Shown in pieces: positions 8,391 to 17,609 of a stretch of DNA of 64,000 bases. The notes beneath the pieces were generated by a model. That model made no database searches and was not told where the DNA came from. It saw only the letters and a program-made list of their open reading frames with translations. The stretch's first letter is position 1. Every line of letters starts with the position of its first letter. Position numbers and translations under genes: made by a program. The DNA is taken from the NCBI RefSeq assembly GCF_003581615.1, contig NZ_QXFH01000004.1, positions 62,001-126,000 on the forward strand, given 5' to 3'. This DNA is from Flagellimonas lutimaris (GTDB lineage: Bacteria; Bacteroidota; Bacteroidia; Flavobacteriales; Flavobacteriaceae).

Positions 8391-8398
8391 CAAATATA
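8391..8398 (-). promoter_or_regulatory. Candidate -7 box of the etfB promoter
   Basis: TATATTTG on the minus strand matches the Bacteroidota consensus TAnnTTTG exactly. It lies 22-29 bases upstream of the etfB start. No good -33 TTG is seen; that position is largely covered by the palindrome. Confidence 0.55.
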
Positions 8399-8411
8399 GT
8401 TATAAAATCCG

Positions 8412-8439
8412 AAATTTATTATGCATGCATAATAAATTT
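8412..8439. promoter_or_regulatory. Perfect 28-bp palindrome in the etfB/pdhB divergent region (candidate operator)
   Basis: The left half AAATTTATTATGCA is followed directly by its exact inverse TGCATAATAAATTT, with no spacer and no mismatch. There is no T-run that would make it a terminator. Its position, 14 bp upstream of the etfB -7 box and about 48 bp before the pdhB box, fits a dimeric regulator such as a MarR or TetR type; the regulator is unknown. Confidence 0.7.
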
Positions 8440-8486
8440 TGTTCTTTTTTTGGATTTTCCCCAAGCTATTTTCGGGTAGTTTTTGC

Positions 8487-8494
8487 TATTTTTG
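8487..8494 (+). promoter_or_regulatory. Candidate -7 box of the pdhB promoter
   Basis: TATTTTTG matches TAnnTTTG and lies 41 bases before the pdhB ATG. The same octamer occurs upstream of ppa and metK in this window. A -33 element is not obvious. Confidence 0.5.
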
Positions 8495-8535
8495 CTTGCG
8501 TTTTTAAGCAGACTATAAATATTTAGTACGATTTA

Positions 8536-9516
8536 ATGAAAACATTACAGTTTAGGGAGGCAATAGCCGAGGCTATGTCCGAAGAAATGCGAAGAGATGA
8601 TACCATTTATTTGATGGGCGAGGAGGTAGCTGAGTACAATGGTGCTTATAAGGCTTCCAAGGGCATGTTGGATGAGTTCGGACCAGAGCGGGTTATTGAT
8701 ACCCCGATTTCGGAGCTTGGTTTTTCCGGTATCGGCGTTGGTTCCGCAATGAACGGCAACAGACCTATCATAGAATTTATGACATTCAATTTCTCCTTGG
8801 TAGGAATTGACCAAATAATAAACAACGCTGCTAAAATTCGTCAGATGTCTGGCGGGCAGTTCAATTGTCCAATCGTATTTAGGGGGCCTACGGCTTCTGC
8901 AGGGCAATTGGCAGCAACGCATTCACAAGCTTTTGAAAGCTGGTTTGCGAATACTCCTGGGTTAAAAGTTGTGGTTCCCTCCAATCCTGCCGATGCCAAA
9001 GGATTGTTGAAATCGGCTATCCGTGATGATGATCCCGTAATTTTTATGGAATCTGAACAGATGTATGGTGACAAAGGAGAAGTTCCTGAAGGCGAATACA
9101 CCATTCCATTGGGTGTTGCCGATATTAAAAGGGAAGGTACTGATGTAACTATTGTTTCCTTTGGTAAAATCATCAAAGAGGCCTATAAAGCTGCAGATGA
9201 ATTGGAAAAAGATGGCATCAGTTGTGAAATCATTGATTTAAGAACTGTGCGTCCAATGGACCATGAAACAATTCTGAACTCTGTGAAGAAAACCAACAGA
9301 ATGGTGATTTTGGAAGAAGCATGGCCTTTTGGAAATGTAGCTACTGAAATTATCTATCATGTTCAGGACAAGGCATTTGATTATTTGGATGCGCCCATTG
9401 TTAAACTGAACACCGCAGATACGCCAGCACCTTATTCTCCGGTACTTTTAGCAGAGTGGTTGCCAAATCACGAAGACGTTATTAAGGCTGTTAAGAAAGT
9501 GTTATATAAGCTATAA
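8536..9516 (+). CDS. pdhB: Pyruvate dehydrogenase E1 component, beta subunit
   Basis: 326 residues, typical of E1-beta. Diagnostic segments are LMGEEVAEYNGAYKASKGM near residue 27, the EFGPERVIDTPISE TPP-binding helix region, GPTASAGQLAATHSQAFE and the C-terminal transketolase domain VSFGKIIKEAYKAADEL to LEEAWPFGNVATE. With E1-alpha it makes the TPP-dependent E1 of the pyruvate dehydrogenase complex, giving acetyl-CoA. The alpha and E2 genes are not in this window; pdhB standing alone is common in Flavobacteriia. It is followed by a terminator. Confidence 0.95.
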   Translation: MKTLQFREAIAEAMSEEMRRDDTIYLMGEEVAEYNGAYKASKGMLDEFGPERVIDTPISELGFSGIGVGSAMNGNRPIIEFMTFNFSLVGIDQIINNAAKIRQMSGGQFNCPIVFRGPTASAGQLAATHSQAFESWFANTPGLKVVVPSNPADAKGLLKSAIRDDDPVIFMESEQMYGDKGEVPEGEYTIPLGVADIKREGTDVTIVSFGKIIKEAYKAADELEKDGISCEIIDLRTVRPMDHETILNSVKKTNRMVILEEAWPFGNVATEIIYHVQDKAFDYLDAPIVKLNTADTPAPYSPVLLAEWLPNHEDVIKAVKKVLYKL

Positions 9517-9538
9517 AATCATATTTGTACGGTATATT

Positions 9539-9571
9539 AGCCCTGTCAACTTTGTTGATGGGGCTTTTTTT
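9539..9571 (+). terminator. Intrinsic terminator after pdhB
   Basis: AGCCC and TCAAC pair with GTTGA and GGGCT across a TTT loop with a small internal bulge, followed by TTTTTTT. Confidence 0.8.
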
Positions 9572-9671
9572 AGGGAATATTTTTTGATTAGAAATTACTT
9601 TAAACCAACTTTGACCTAAGTTTAGTGGGTTAAAACTATTGAGTTTTGCCCATTGTCCCTTATATCTGCCT

Positions 9672-12167
9672 ATGAAAAGATTCTTTTCTGTTTTTTTTCT
9701 ACTCTTTATTGCTAGTGTTACTGCACAAACTAAAATCGAAGGTGTGGTTACCGATGATGCCGGTATGCCCATTGCCTTTGCCAATATTATTTTCGTTGAT
9801 TCCTCTGAAGGAACTATCACCAACGATAACGGACATTTTTATCTAGAGTCCGATGAAACCTATAAAACCATTCAGGTATCTTTCATAGGATATGAAACCA
9901 AAGAGATACCATTAAATCAGAAAGTGAACTACGGCATGGAAATCGTGTTGATGGAATCCGCCGAGCAACTTCAAGAAGTGGTCATTTATACAGGAAAACA
10001 ATCCAAAAAGGATAATCCTGCCATTGATATTCTTCGAAAAATATGGTCCAAAAAACGGGAAAACGGTGTTCGTAAGTTCAAGCAGTACCAGTACGATAAG
10101 TATGAAAAAATAGAATTTGACCTTAATACCATTGATAGTGCCCTGATCAAAAGCAAACTGTTCAAAGGGCTAGAGTTTATGTTCGAGGATTTGGATACAT
10201 CGCGAATAACAGGAAAAACCTATTTGCCCATGTTTCTGAACGAAACCTTTTCCAAAGTATATGGTGATAATATTTTGGATAAAGAAAAGGAAGATGTCCT
10301 TGGGAATAAAAACTCTGGATTTAGCGGTAACCAATCCATAACCGCTTTCGTGGAAGACCTCTATTCCGATTACGATATTTACGATAATTACCTCAAATTT
10401 TTTGATAAGAGTTTCACCAGCCCACTTTCTAAAACAGGGGTTGATGTATATAACTACGTATTGTCCGACAGTACTTTTATTGACAATAAGTGGTGCTACA
10501 ACATTATTTATTATCCTAGACGGAAGAATGAACTCACTTTTAAAGGTGATTTTTGGGTAAACGACACCACTTATGCCATTAAGAAGATTAACCTGCAGGT
10601 CACCAAGAGTGCCAACATCAACTGGGTAAAGGAAATTTATATTGAACAGGATTTTGATGTGGTGAGCGATTCCGTATTTCTGTTGAAACGGGATTATATG
10701 TTGAGTGATTTCAGTTTTTCTAAAAAAGAAAAGTCACGCGGAGTGTATGGCAAGCGGACCACGGTTTTTGATAATTATAAATTTGACAATCCCCGTTCTG
10801 AAGAATTTTATAAAGCCGTTGCCGACCCTTATGATCCAAGGGTGTTCTCTCAGGATAGCGTTTTCTGGAAAAATGCCAGACTGGAAAGTTTGAACGAGGA
10901 TGAATCGGGAATCTTTGAATTGCTCGATACCTTAAAGACAGTTCCTAAGTTCCGGACCTATTATGATATTGTTAGTATTCTTGGTTCAGGTTATGTGGAA
11001 ATTGATAAGTGGAACGTCGATATTGGAGACATATACAGTACTTTTGGATACAATGATGCAGAAGGTATTCGCTTGCGAGCGGGTGCACGGACCTATTTTG
11101 GACAGAACGATATGTGGCGTTTGGAAGGCTATATGGCCTACGGTTTCAATGATAAAAAGTTTAAGCATGGATTTTCCGGTAAGTTTTTGCTCGACCGGAA
11201 AAATAGGCTCATAGTATCGGGTGGAAATCGCAGGGATATTGAACAGTTGGGCCTTAGTTTAACCAGTACCAATGATGTTATGGGAAGGAGTATAGCTTCT
11301 TCCTCCCTAGTAACCGTTGGTTCCAACAACCGACTGACCAACATAAACCTTTCTACCTTAAATGTGGAAATGGAACCTGTGAAGAATTTTAGGATCAACG
11401 TAGGGGGCTCATTCCGGACATTGAGCTCTGCCTTACCAGATGCATTTAGTTTGGATTATGTCGACCCGGCTTCGCCAACAGGTGTTGCATCAGAAGTAAA
11501 GCAGTTCGACCTCAATACCACATTAATTTATACACCTGGTAAACGTACCATTGGTTATGGTGTGGAACGTTCTAATATCAATGATGATTATAGTACCCTT
11601 GTTCTTAAATATACCAAAGGTGTAGATGGATTTTTGGAAAGTGATTTTGATTATGAGAAAATACAATTCTCTTATCGCCAACCATGGCAATTGGGAGGTT
11701 TTGGCAGGTTGACCAGTAGTGTGGAATTGGGAAAAACCTTTGGCGCTGTGCCATTGGGGTTATTAAGTGTGATACCGGGTAACCAGACTTTGTTCTCGTT
11801 ATATAATGCATTTCCCAATTTGGATTTCTACGAGTTTGTAACGGATACTTATGCCACGGTACATTTGGAGCATAACTTCAATGGCCGTTTGTTTTCACGT
11901 ATCCCATTTTTGCGTAAACTCAATTTAAGGGAAATTGTGGGCGTAAGAGGTGCTTGGGGGCAATTGTCCGAAGAAAATATTGCACTGAGCTCCCCAACCA
12001 ATATTCCGTTGATAGCTCCAGAGGATCAAGTGTATTGGGAATACTCCTTTGGTGTGGGAAACATATTTAAAATACTTCGGATAGACTTTAACTTTCGAGG
12101 AAATTATCTTCAAAATCCAGATGCCCGAGCATTTGGGATAACTGGAACCTTCGGATTTAATTTTTAA
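9672..12167 (+). CDS. DUF5686 outer-membrane protein with carboxypeptidase-regulatory-like N-domain
   Basis: 831 residues. MKRFFSVFFLLFIASVTAQ is a cleavable signal peptide. Residues about 22-110 form a CarboxypepD_reg-like domain (KIEGVVTDDAGMPIAFANII, VSFIGYETKEI, EVVIY), the module that precedes many Bacteroidota outer-membrane barrels. The rest is the DUF5686 region, rich in alternating aromatic/hydrophobic strands and ending in a C-terminal FGFNF, typical of an outer-membrane beta-barrel. There is no TonB-receptor plug. Function is unknown. The ATG at 9672 is chosen over an upstream alternative start at 9639 because it puts the signal peptide at the very N-terminus. Confidence 0.85.
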   Translation: MKRFFSVFFLLFIASVTAQTKIEGVVTDDAGMPIAFANIIFVDSSEGTITNDNGHFYLESDETYKTIQVSFIGYETKEIPLNQKVNYGMEIVLMESAEQLQEVVIYTGKQSKKDNPAIDILRKIWSKKRENGVRKFKQYQYDKYEKIEFDLNTIDSALIKSKLFKGLEFMFEDLDTSRITGKTYLPMFLNETFSKVYGDNILDKEKEDVLGNKNSGFSGNQSITAFVEDLYSDYDIYDNYLKFFDKSFTSPLSKTGVDVYNYVLSDSTFIDNKWCYNIIYYPRRKNELTFKGDFWVNDTTYAIKKINLQVTKSANINWVKEIYIEQDFDVVSDSVFLLKRDYMLSDFSFSKKEKSRGVYGKRTTVFDNYKFDNPRSEEFYKAVADPYDPRVFSQDSVFWKNARLESLNEDESGIFELLDTLKTVPKFRTYYDIVSILGSGYVEIDKWNVDIGDIYSTFGYNDAEGIRLRAGARTYFGQNDMWRLEGYMAYGFNDKKFKHGFSGKFLLDRKNRLIVSGGNRRDIEQLGLSLTSTNDVMGRSIASSSLVTVGSNNRLTNINLSTLNVEMEPVKNFRINVGGSFRTLSSALPDAFSLDYVDPASPTGVASEVKQFDLNTTLIYTPGKRTIGYGVERSNINDDYSTLVLKYTKGVDGFLESDFDYEKIQFSYRQPWQLGGFGRLTSSVELGKTFGAVPLGLLSVIPGNQTLFSLYNAFPNLDFYEFVTDTYATVHLEHNFNGRLFSRIPFLRKLNLREIVGVRGAWGQLSEENIALSSPTNIPLIAPEDQVYWEYSFGVGNIFKILRIDFNFRGNYLQNPDARAFGITGTFGFNF

Positions 12168-12214
12168 TTAATACGAAACAGCCAAATTATGGGGGCTATT
12201 CCAGTTATACTGGT

Positions 12215-12222
12215 TATTTTTG
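12215..12222 (+). promoter_or_regulatory. Candidate -7 box of the ppa promoter
   Basis: TATTTTTG, an exact TAnnTTTG match, 22 bases before the ppa ATG; the transcript would have a leader of about 15 nt. Confidence 0.5.
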
Positions 12223-12243
12223 CATTATAAATATATCACTAAC

Positions 12244-12771
12244 ATGTCTAAAAAACCACGTATTACCTTTGATGTACTGGTAGAAATTCCCAAAGGTAGC
12301 AGAAACAAGTACGAATACGATTTTACACTCAACAAAATCCGATTTGACCGAACCTTATTTTCCTCTATGATGTATCCTGGCGATTATGGGTTTATTCCAG
12401 AAACCTTGGCATTGGATGGTGATCCATTGGATGTATTGGTTCTTTGTACCGAGCCAACTTATCCTATGGTGGTAGTAGAGGTAAAGCCAGTTGGTGTGTT
12501 CCATATGACCGATGAGAAAGGTCCAGATGAAAAAATTATCTGTGTACCGGTTTCTGATCCCATTTGGAGCAAAAGAGACGATATCAGCGAATTGAATCCG
12601 CATAGATTAAAAGAGATAGAACACTTCTTTCAAGTGTATAAAGATTTGGAAGAGAAGAAAGTAGATGTTGGCGGTTGGGGCGATGTGAACGAAGCCGTTA
12701 AAATCTATAAAGAATGCGTTAAACGTTACGATGAAAGTGACCATAAAAAGAAAAGAACTTTCACGATATAG
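12244..12771 (+). CDS. ppa: Soluble inorganic pyrophosphatase (family I)
   Basis: 175 residues. Family I active-site residues are visible: VEIPKGSRNKYEYD near residue 10, YPGDYGFIPETLALDGDPLD with the three metal-binding aspartates, and KRDDISELNPHRLKEIEHFF. It hydrolyses cytoplasmic PPi to 2 Pi and needs Mg2+. The ATG at 12244 is favoured over a TTG eight codons upstream because the candidate -7 box at 12215-12222 would put the TTG before the transcription start. A terminator separates it from the membrane pyrophosphatase gene, so the two PPi-consuming enzymes are neighbours with separate promoters. Confidence 0.96.
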   Translation: MSKKPRITFDVLVEIPKGSRNKYEYDFTLNKIRFDRTLFSSMMYPGDYGFIPETLALDGDPLDVLVLCTEPTYPMVVVEVKPVGVFHMTDEKGPDEKIICVPVSDPIWSKRDDISELNPHRLKEIEHFFQVYKDLEEKKVDVGGWGDVNEAVKIYKECVKRYDESDHKKKRTFTI

Positions 12772-12791
12772 ATTGCATAAGAATTACATTG

Positions 12792-12831
12792 AAAAAATGC
12801 GCTTTTAATAATTAAAGGCGCATTTTTTTTA
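12792..12831 (+). terminator. Intrinsic terminator after ppa
   Basis: AAAATGCGC with TTTTAAT pairs with the inverse ATTAAAGGCGCATTTT, followed by a run of eight T. Confidence 0.85.
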
Positions 12832-12887
12832 TTACTTCGTATTTTACTACATTAGCTGCCATTGTAAAATACTAAACAAATCAATCT

Positions 12888-15290
12888 ATGGAATTAATCG
12901 TAAAATTTTTGCCCGTATTTGGTGTCTTGGGCCTTCTCTATGTGTTTATAAAGAACGTATGGATTTCTAAACAAGAGGTCGGGGACGATAAAATGGCAAG
13001 AATTGCCAAGAACATTGCCGATGGGGCAATGTCATTCTTAAAGGCTGAATATAAAATATTGAGCATCTTCGTGGTCTGTGTGGCTGCTTTGCTCTTCTTT
13101 AAAGGTAGTAATGAAGCAGGCTCTAATGGCATGGTTGCCGTTTCCTTTGTTGTAGGGGCCATCTGTTCGGCTCTTGCTGGATTTATCGGAATGAAAGTCG
13201 CAACCAAGGCTAATGTTAGAACTACCAACGCTGCTCGAACTTCACTGGGTAAAGCTCTAGAAGTTGCATTTGCCGGTGGGGCAGTAATGGGGCTCGGAGT
13301 TGTTGGACTTGGTGTTTTGGGACTGAGCGGACTCTTTATGATTTACAGCGGACAAGGCTGGGAACTTGCTGAAGTTTTAAATGTACTTTCAGGTTTCTCG
13401 TTGGGAGCATCATCCATAGCACTTTTTGCTCGTGTAGGTGGAGGTATTTATACCAAAGCTGCTGATGTAGGAGCTGATTTGGTGGGTAAAGTCGAAGCAG
13501 GAATTCCAGAAGATCACCCATTGAACCCTGCAACCATTGCGGATAATGTTGGGGATAATGTTGGGGATGTGGCAGGAATGGGTGCTGACCTTTTTGAATC
13601 GTATGTTGGTTCTATAATCGGTACAATGGTTTTAGGTGCTGTTTTTGCCGGATTACCAGAGTTCCAAGCTGCTTTTGATGGCCTTGGTGCTGTGTATTTA
13701 CCGTTGGCCTTGGCTGCCATTGGTATCATAATGTCCATCATCGGAACATTTTTTGTTCGTGTAAAAGATGGCGGAAACCCTCAGACAGCTTTAAATATTG
13801 GAGAATTTGGATCAGCAGGCTTGATGTTGATTGCTTCATACTTTATAATTAACGCCATGTTACCCGAATCTTGGGTCGAGGGCGGTAAGGAATTTACAGC
13901 GATGGGTGTATTCTGGGCAACTATAGCTGGTTTGGTAGCTGGTTTGTTGGTTGGAAAAGTAACAGAATATTATACAGGAACAGGAACAAAACCTGTGAAC
14001 TCGATTGTTCGTCAATCCGAAACAGGTTCCGCAACCAACATTATTGCTGGTCTTGGAGTTGGAATGATGTCCACTGCAATTCCAATTATATTGATAGCTG
14101 CGGCTATTTTGGTATCTCACCATTTTGCGGGATTGTACGGAATCGCAATCGCAGCGGTAGGAATGTTGGCCAATACGGGTATTCAGCTTGCTGTTGATGC
14201 TTATGGACCTATATCTGATAATGCTGGTGGTATTGCCGAAATGGCAGAGCTTCCAGGAGAAGTTCGCGAAAGAACAGATAAGTTGGATGCTGTAGGAAAC
14301 ACTACGGCTGCTATAGGTAAAGGTTTTGCTATTGCTTCTGCAGCGTTGACTGCATTGGCTCTTTTTGCTGCTTTTATGAAAACAGCTGGGGTTAAATCTA
14401 TTGATGTTTCCCAACCTGATATTATGGCGGGACTTTTGGTAGGAGGGATGCTTCCCTTTGTATTTTCAGCCCTTTCCATGAATGCAGTAGGTAGAGCAGC
14501 CATGTCCATGATTGAAGAAGTACGTCGTCAGTTTAAGGATATTCCGGAATTGAAAGCTGCTTTGGCCGTTATGCGTAAGTACGATTCGGACCTCTCCAAA
14601 GCCAGTAAAGAGGATATGGAGATTTTTGAAGCAGCAGACGGTAAGGCCGAATATCAAAAATGTGTGGAGATTTCCACGCAAGCATCCATTAAAGAAATGG
14701 TATTTCCAGGATTGTTGGCCATTGCCGTTCCAGTTGCCGTTGGTTTTATTGGCGGTGCTGAGATGTTAGGTGGACTTTTAGCAGGTGTGACTACTGCTGG
14801 GGTTTTAATGGCTATTTTCCAATCCAATGCAGGTGGTGCATGGGACAACGCTAAAAAAACCATTGAAAGTGAAGGGAGAAAAGGTACTGATGCCCATAAA
14901 GCTGCTGTAGTAGGTGATACCGTTGGTGATCCTTTTAAGGATACATCGGGTCCTTCTTTAAATATTTTGCTTAAATTGATGTCTGTAGTTGCCTTGGTGA
15001 TTGCACCTAGTTTGGTAAGTCTTGCTCCTGCTGATGAAGTGGGCATGTTAAAAGAAGATGGTACCATGATTACCATTACCGAAGAAGGGATGAAAGAAAC
15101 CAAAGCGGTGGAAAAACAAATTCGGGTTGAGGTGAGCAATACGGAGGACAGAGCTTACAAAGCCATTGTCACTTCCAGTACAAGTATAAACGGTGAAATG
15201 GTAGAGGAAACCGAAGAGTTTACTGCCGATACCAAAGAAGAATTGGAAAAAATGATACAAGAATATAAGAGTGCTGAGGCAAAGAATTAG
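12888..15290 (+). CDS. hppA: Membrane-bound ion-pumping pyrophosphatase
   Basis: 800 residues with the multi-span layout of the family. Catalytic motifs are complete: [52 protein letters not shown] and [28 protein letters not shown] carries Ala at the position that distinguishes K+-dependent enzymes (K+-independent ones have Lys). K+-dependent members pump Na+, H+ or both; which ion applies cannot be read directly here. After the last helix ([11 protein letters not shown]) there are about 90 extra hydrophilic, Glu-rich residues that most family members lack; the family topology would place this tail outside the cytoplasm. Confidence 0.96.
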   Translation: MELIVKFLPVFGVLGLLYVFIKNVWISKQEVGDDKMARIAKNIADGAMSFLKAEYKILSIFVVCVAALLFFKGSNEAGSNGMVAVSFVVGAICSALAGFIGMKVATKANVRTTNAARTSLGKALEVAFAGGAVMGLGVVGLGVLGLSGLFMIYSGQGWELAEVLNVLSGFSLGASSIALFARVGGGIYTKAADVGADLVGKVEAGIPEDHPLNPATIADNVGDNVGDVAGMGADLFESYVGSIIGTMVLGAVFAGLPEFQAAFDGLGAVYLPLALAAIGIIMSIIGTFFVRVKDGGNPQTALNIGEFGSAGLMLIASYFIINAMLPESWVEGGKEFTAMGVFWATIAGLVAGLLVGKVTEYYTGTGTKPVNSIVRQSETGSATNIIAGLGVGMMSTAIPIILIAAAILVSHHFAGLYGIAIAAVGMLANTGIQLAVDAYGPISDNAGGIAEMAELPGEVRERTDKLDAVGNTTAAIGKGFAIASAALTALALFAAFMKTAGVKSIDVSQPDIMAGLLVGGMLPFVFSALSMNAVGRAAMSMIEEVRRQFKDIPELKAALAVMRKYDSDLSKASKEDMEIFEAADGKAEYQKCVEISTQASIKEMVFPGLLAIAVPVAVGFIGGAEMLGGLLAGVTTAGVLMAIFQSNAGGAWDNAKKTIESEGRKGTDAHKAAVVGDTVGDPFKDTSGPSLNILLKLMSVVALVIAPSLVSLAPADEVGMLKEDGTMITITEEGMKETKAVEKQIRVEVSNTEDRAYKAIVTSSTSINGEMVEETEEFTADTKEELEKMIQEYKSAEAKN

Positions 15291-15313
15291 CTCTCGCTTT
15301 ATAGCAAAGCTGG

Positions 15314-15343
15314 AAAAACCACGCCATTTGGCGTGGTTTTTTT
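15314..15343. terminator. Bidirectional terminator between hppA and tonB-like gene
   Basis: AAAAACCACGCC pairs perfectly with GGCGTGGTTTTT around a 4-nt loop. A-run on the left and T-run on the right allow it to work in both directions for the convergent genes. Confidence 0.88.
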
Positions 15344-15348
15344 ATGCT

Positions 15349-15373
15349 GTCACATCGAGTGTAGTCGAGATAT
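15349..15373. repeat. Dispersed repeat half-unit
   Basis: GTCACATCGAGTGTAGTCGA plus GATAT: same core (GTCA..TCGAG..TAGTCGAGA) as the half-units at 4319-4357 and inside metH and a serine hydrolase gene. Confidence 0.65.
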
Positions 15374-15376
15374 GAA

Positions 15377-16093
15377 CTAGTTCAATTTAAATGTGATCGG
15401 AAGGGAATATGAAACCTTTACTGGGACTCCTCTTTGTTGTCCTGGCTTCATATTGGGTAATTTTGAAATAATGCGAGCTGCTTCTTCCTCTAGGGATTTA
15501 TGAGGTCCACGAAGCCTGACATTGTCAATACTTCCGTCTTTTTCAATTGTAAACATAATACTTACACGGCCTTGTAGCCCCATTTCTTTTACAGGATCAG
15601 GATATCGGAAATTCTTTCTTATATGTTTTTGAACCATTGCTTGAAAACAATCTCTTTTGTCTTCTTCAGTTTCTTCATTTTCGCAGCCAGGAAAAACAGG
15701 TGCATTCTCTACTAATACAATAGGAATCTCTTCCGTAATTTCCTCCTCTGCAACGGCCACATCCTCAATATCCGCTACCTTGGTGTCTTGGTCAACATCA
15801 TTGGGTTCAATAAAGGTTTCCGTAATATCCTCATCGTTCTCTGCGATTTCAATTTTGGGAGGTGCTTGAATTTTAGGTTTGGGAGGATCTGGTAGCTTCA
15901 GTTTTAGAATGGTGGCATCTTCCATCAAATCTTCATCCACGGTAAAACTACTGACATCCCATACATCATCGCTGTGGTAGGTTTTCCATTCCAAGGCCAA
16001 ATAGGCCATCAGAAGTACCAAGGTCATCCCTACAAAAAAGTAGAGCAGACTGTTTCGTTTTAATTCGATTTGCGGATTTTTTTTCGGATCCAT
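15377..16093 (-). CDS. Energy transducer TonB
   Basis: 238 residues. Cytoplasmic N-terminus of about 15 residues, one membrane segment (LLYFFVGMTLVLLMAYLAL), a periplasmic linker with a proline/lysine stretch (KLPDPPKPKIQAPPKIEI) and a long acidic section, a Cys pair region (FPGCENEETEEDKRDCF) usual in flavobacterial TonBs, and the C-terminal TonB domain (FRYPDPVKEMGLQGRVSIMF, IDNVRLRGPHKSLEEEA). It should pass proton-motive force from ExbB/ExbD to outer-membrane receptors; ExbBD are not in the window. It shares the bidirectional terminator with hppA. Confidence 0.93.
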   Translation of the reverse strand: MDPKKNPQIELKRNSLLYFFVGMTLVLLMAYLALEWKTYHSDDVWDVSSFTVDEDLMEDATILKLKLPDPPKPKIQAPPKIEIAENDEDITETFIEPNDVDQDTKVADIEDVAVAEEEITEEIPIVLVENAPVFPGCENEETEEDKRDCFQAMVQKHIRKNFRYPDPVKEMGLQGRVSIMFTIEKDGSIDNVRLRGPHKSLEEEAARIISKLPNMKPGQQRGVPVKVSYSLPITFKLN

Positions 16094-16230
16094 AATTTCA
16101 AAGTTTTCGCCTAGAGGGCGTAGTTAATAGCTATGGGTTTATCCCAATCCTAAACTACTTTGAAAAAGAACCGAAGTAAACCGCCAATGAGTGAACGGGT
16201 TATTTGGTTGAGGGAAATAGAAATAAAAGT

Positions 16231-17508
16231 TTAATCCACCAAAGCTTGATAGATTAGAGCCCTTAATTTTCCATGATCATCAATGTCTCCTGCAGGAATC
16301 AATTGGGTGAAATAAACAACCACCAATTTTTCTTTTGGATCTACCCAATAGGAAGAATGATAGGCGCCGCCCCAGCCATATTCACCGACCGACCCTGGAA
16401 GGCCGCGATCGCCCAAGTCCTCCACAACTGAAAATCCAAGACCGAACCCTGTGCCTCCGGACCATGGAAAAGTTGCTTTACCCAAATGATTTACCGTCAT
16501 GAGCTCAACGGTTTTTGGGGAAAGGATACGTTTTCCGTTAAAAGTTCCTTTGTTCAGCATCATTTGCAGGAATTTCGTGTAGTCCATTGAGGTGCTTAAA
16601 AGTCCAGCCCCACCTGAAAAACTTTTTTGAGGTCCGTCCACATAAGCCCCTTGCCCCACCATGCCTCCGGGATTCGGTGCACGTTCCAAACCATCTTCAG
16701 TTGAGGAGTACACCACGGCCAAACGCTCTTTTTTGTCCTTGGGCAAGTAAAAATGGGTGTCAGCCATTCCTAAAGGGTCAATAATATTTTCCTTTAAAAA
16801 AGTATCTAACGGTTTTCCTGAAATTACTTCTATTAAAGCTCCAAGAATATCCGTGTTGTAGCCATATACAAATCGTTCTCCAGGCTGTGACTCAAATGGA
16901 AGGTCGGCCATTCGGGTTACTGTGGCCAATATGGGTTCATCGCGATCGGCAAAATACCATCCCTGGATTTTTGCTTTCTCCCATAGATCCGATGCAGTTC
17001 CCTCTCCATAAGATACGCCTGAGGTATGTGTCAAGAGATCACGAATGGTAATAGGTTTGTTGGTCGGTACAATGTCATAAGAACCATCGTCTTTGCCTAC
17101 AGCTACCGTGGTCTCCATAAAAGCAGGAATGTATTTCCCGACTGGGTCGGTAATCAATAATTTCCCTTGTTCTTGGAGCATCATAATGCCTGTACTTACA
17201 ATGGCCTTGGTCTGCGAGGCTATTCTAAAAATAGAGGTTTTGGTCATCGGAACATTGTTCTCCAAATCATTTCTCCCGAATGCTTCAAAATAGGCGGTTT
17301 TGCCTTTTCGGGCTACTAGTATTGTAGCGCCTGGCAATTCATTTTCATCAATATAATCCTGAAAGGTTTGCGTCAAATATTCCAAACGTTCAGAAGACAT
17401 GCCCACTTCTTCTGGTGAAACCTTGGTGAGTTCTTGGGCATTATTGGTAAAAAAGAGGAGGAATGCAAACAGTAAAGTTGCATATTTGGTTGGATGCAAA
17501 GTTTTCAT
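16231..17508 (-). CDS. Secreted serine hydrolase, class C beta-lactamase-like
   Basis: 425 residues with a signal peptide (LLFAFLLFFTNNAQ). The serine beta-lactamase/PBP-type fold is shown by the SxxK motif in FRIASQTKAIVSTGIMML, the YxN motif in ERFVYGYNTDILG and a late GWGGAYHSSYW in place of KTG. These proteins include esterases, D-aminopeptidases and peptidases, so antibiotic hydrolysis should not be assumed. The signal peptide places it in the periplasm or outside. A second, signal-less relative lies at 42651-43727. Confidence 0.9.
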   Translation of the reverse strand: MKTLHPTKYATLLFAFLLFFTNNAQELTKVSPEEVGMSSERLEYLTQTFQDYIDENELPGATILVARKGKTAYFEAFGRNDLENNVPMTKTSIFRIASQTKAIVSTGIMMLQEQGKLLITDPVGKYIPAFMETTVAVGKDDGSYDIVPTNKPITIRDLLTHTSGVSYGEGTASDLWEKAKIQGWYFADRDEPILATVTRMADLPFESQPGERFVYGYNTDILGALIEVISGKPLDTFLKENIIDPLGMADTHFYLPKDKKERLAVVYSSTEDGLERAPNPGGMVGQGAYVDGPQKSFSGGAGLLSTSMDYTKFLQMMLNKGTFNGKRILSPKTVELMTVNHLGKATFPWSGGTGFGLGFSVVEDLGDRGLPGSVGEYGWGGAYHSSYWVDPKEKLVVVYFTQLIPAGDIDDHGKLRALIYQALVD

Positions 17509-17609
17509 ATAACTGAATATTAGTTTGTTTAGCGTGCAAAAGCATCTAAAGATACCTAATATTTTGTCTGTAAAGAAGAATCGGGAAAAGCAGTCGAGTA
17601 AAAGAGCTC

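Noticed and set aside
12938..15260. Long antisense frames inside hppA
   Set aside because: Typical shadows of the biased codon use of a membrane protein gene; no motifs, no start signals.
16231..17508. Antibiotic-resistance beta-lactamase
   Set aside because: It has the SxxK and YxN motifs of the superfamily but not the features that would allow a claim of beta-lactam hydrolysis; kept as serine hydrolase.
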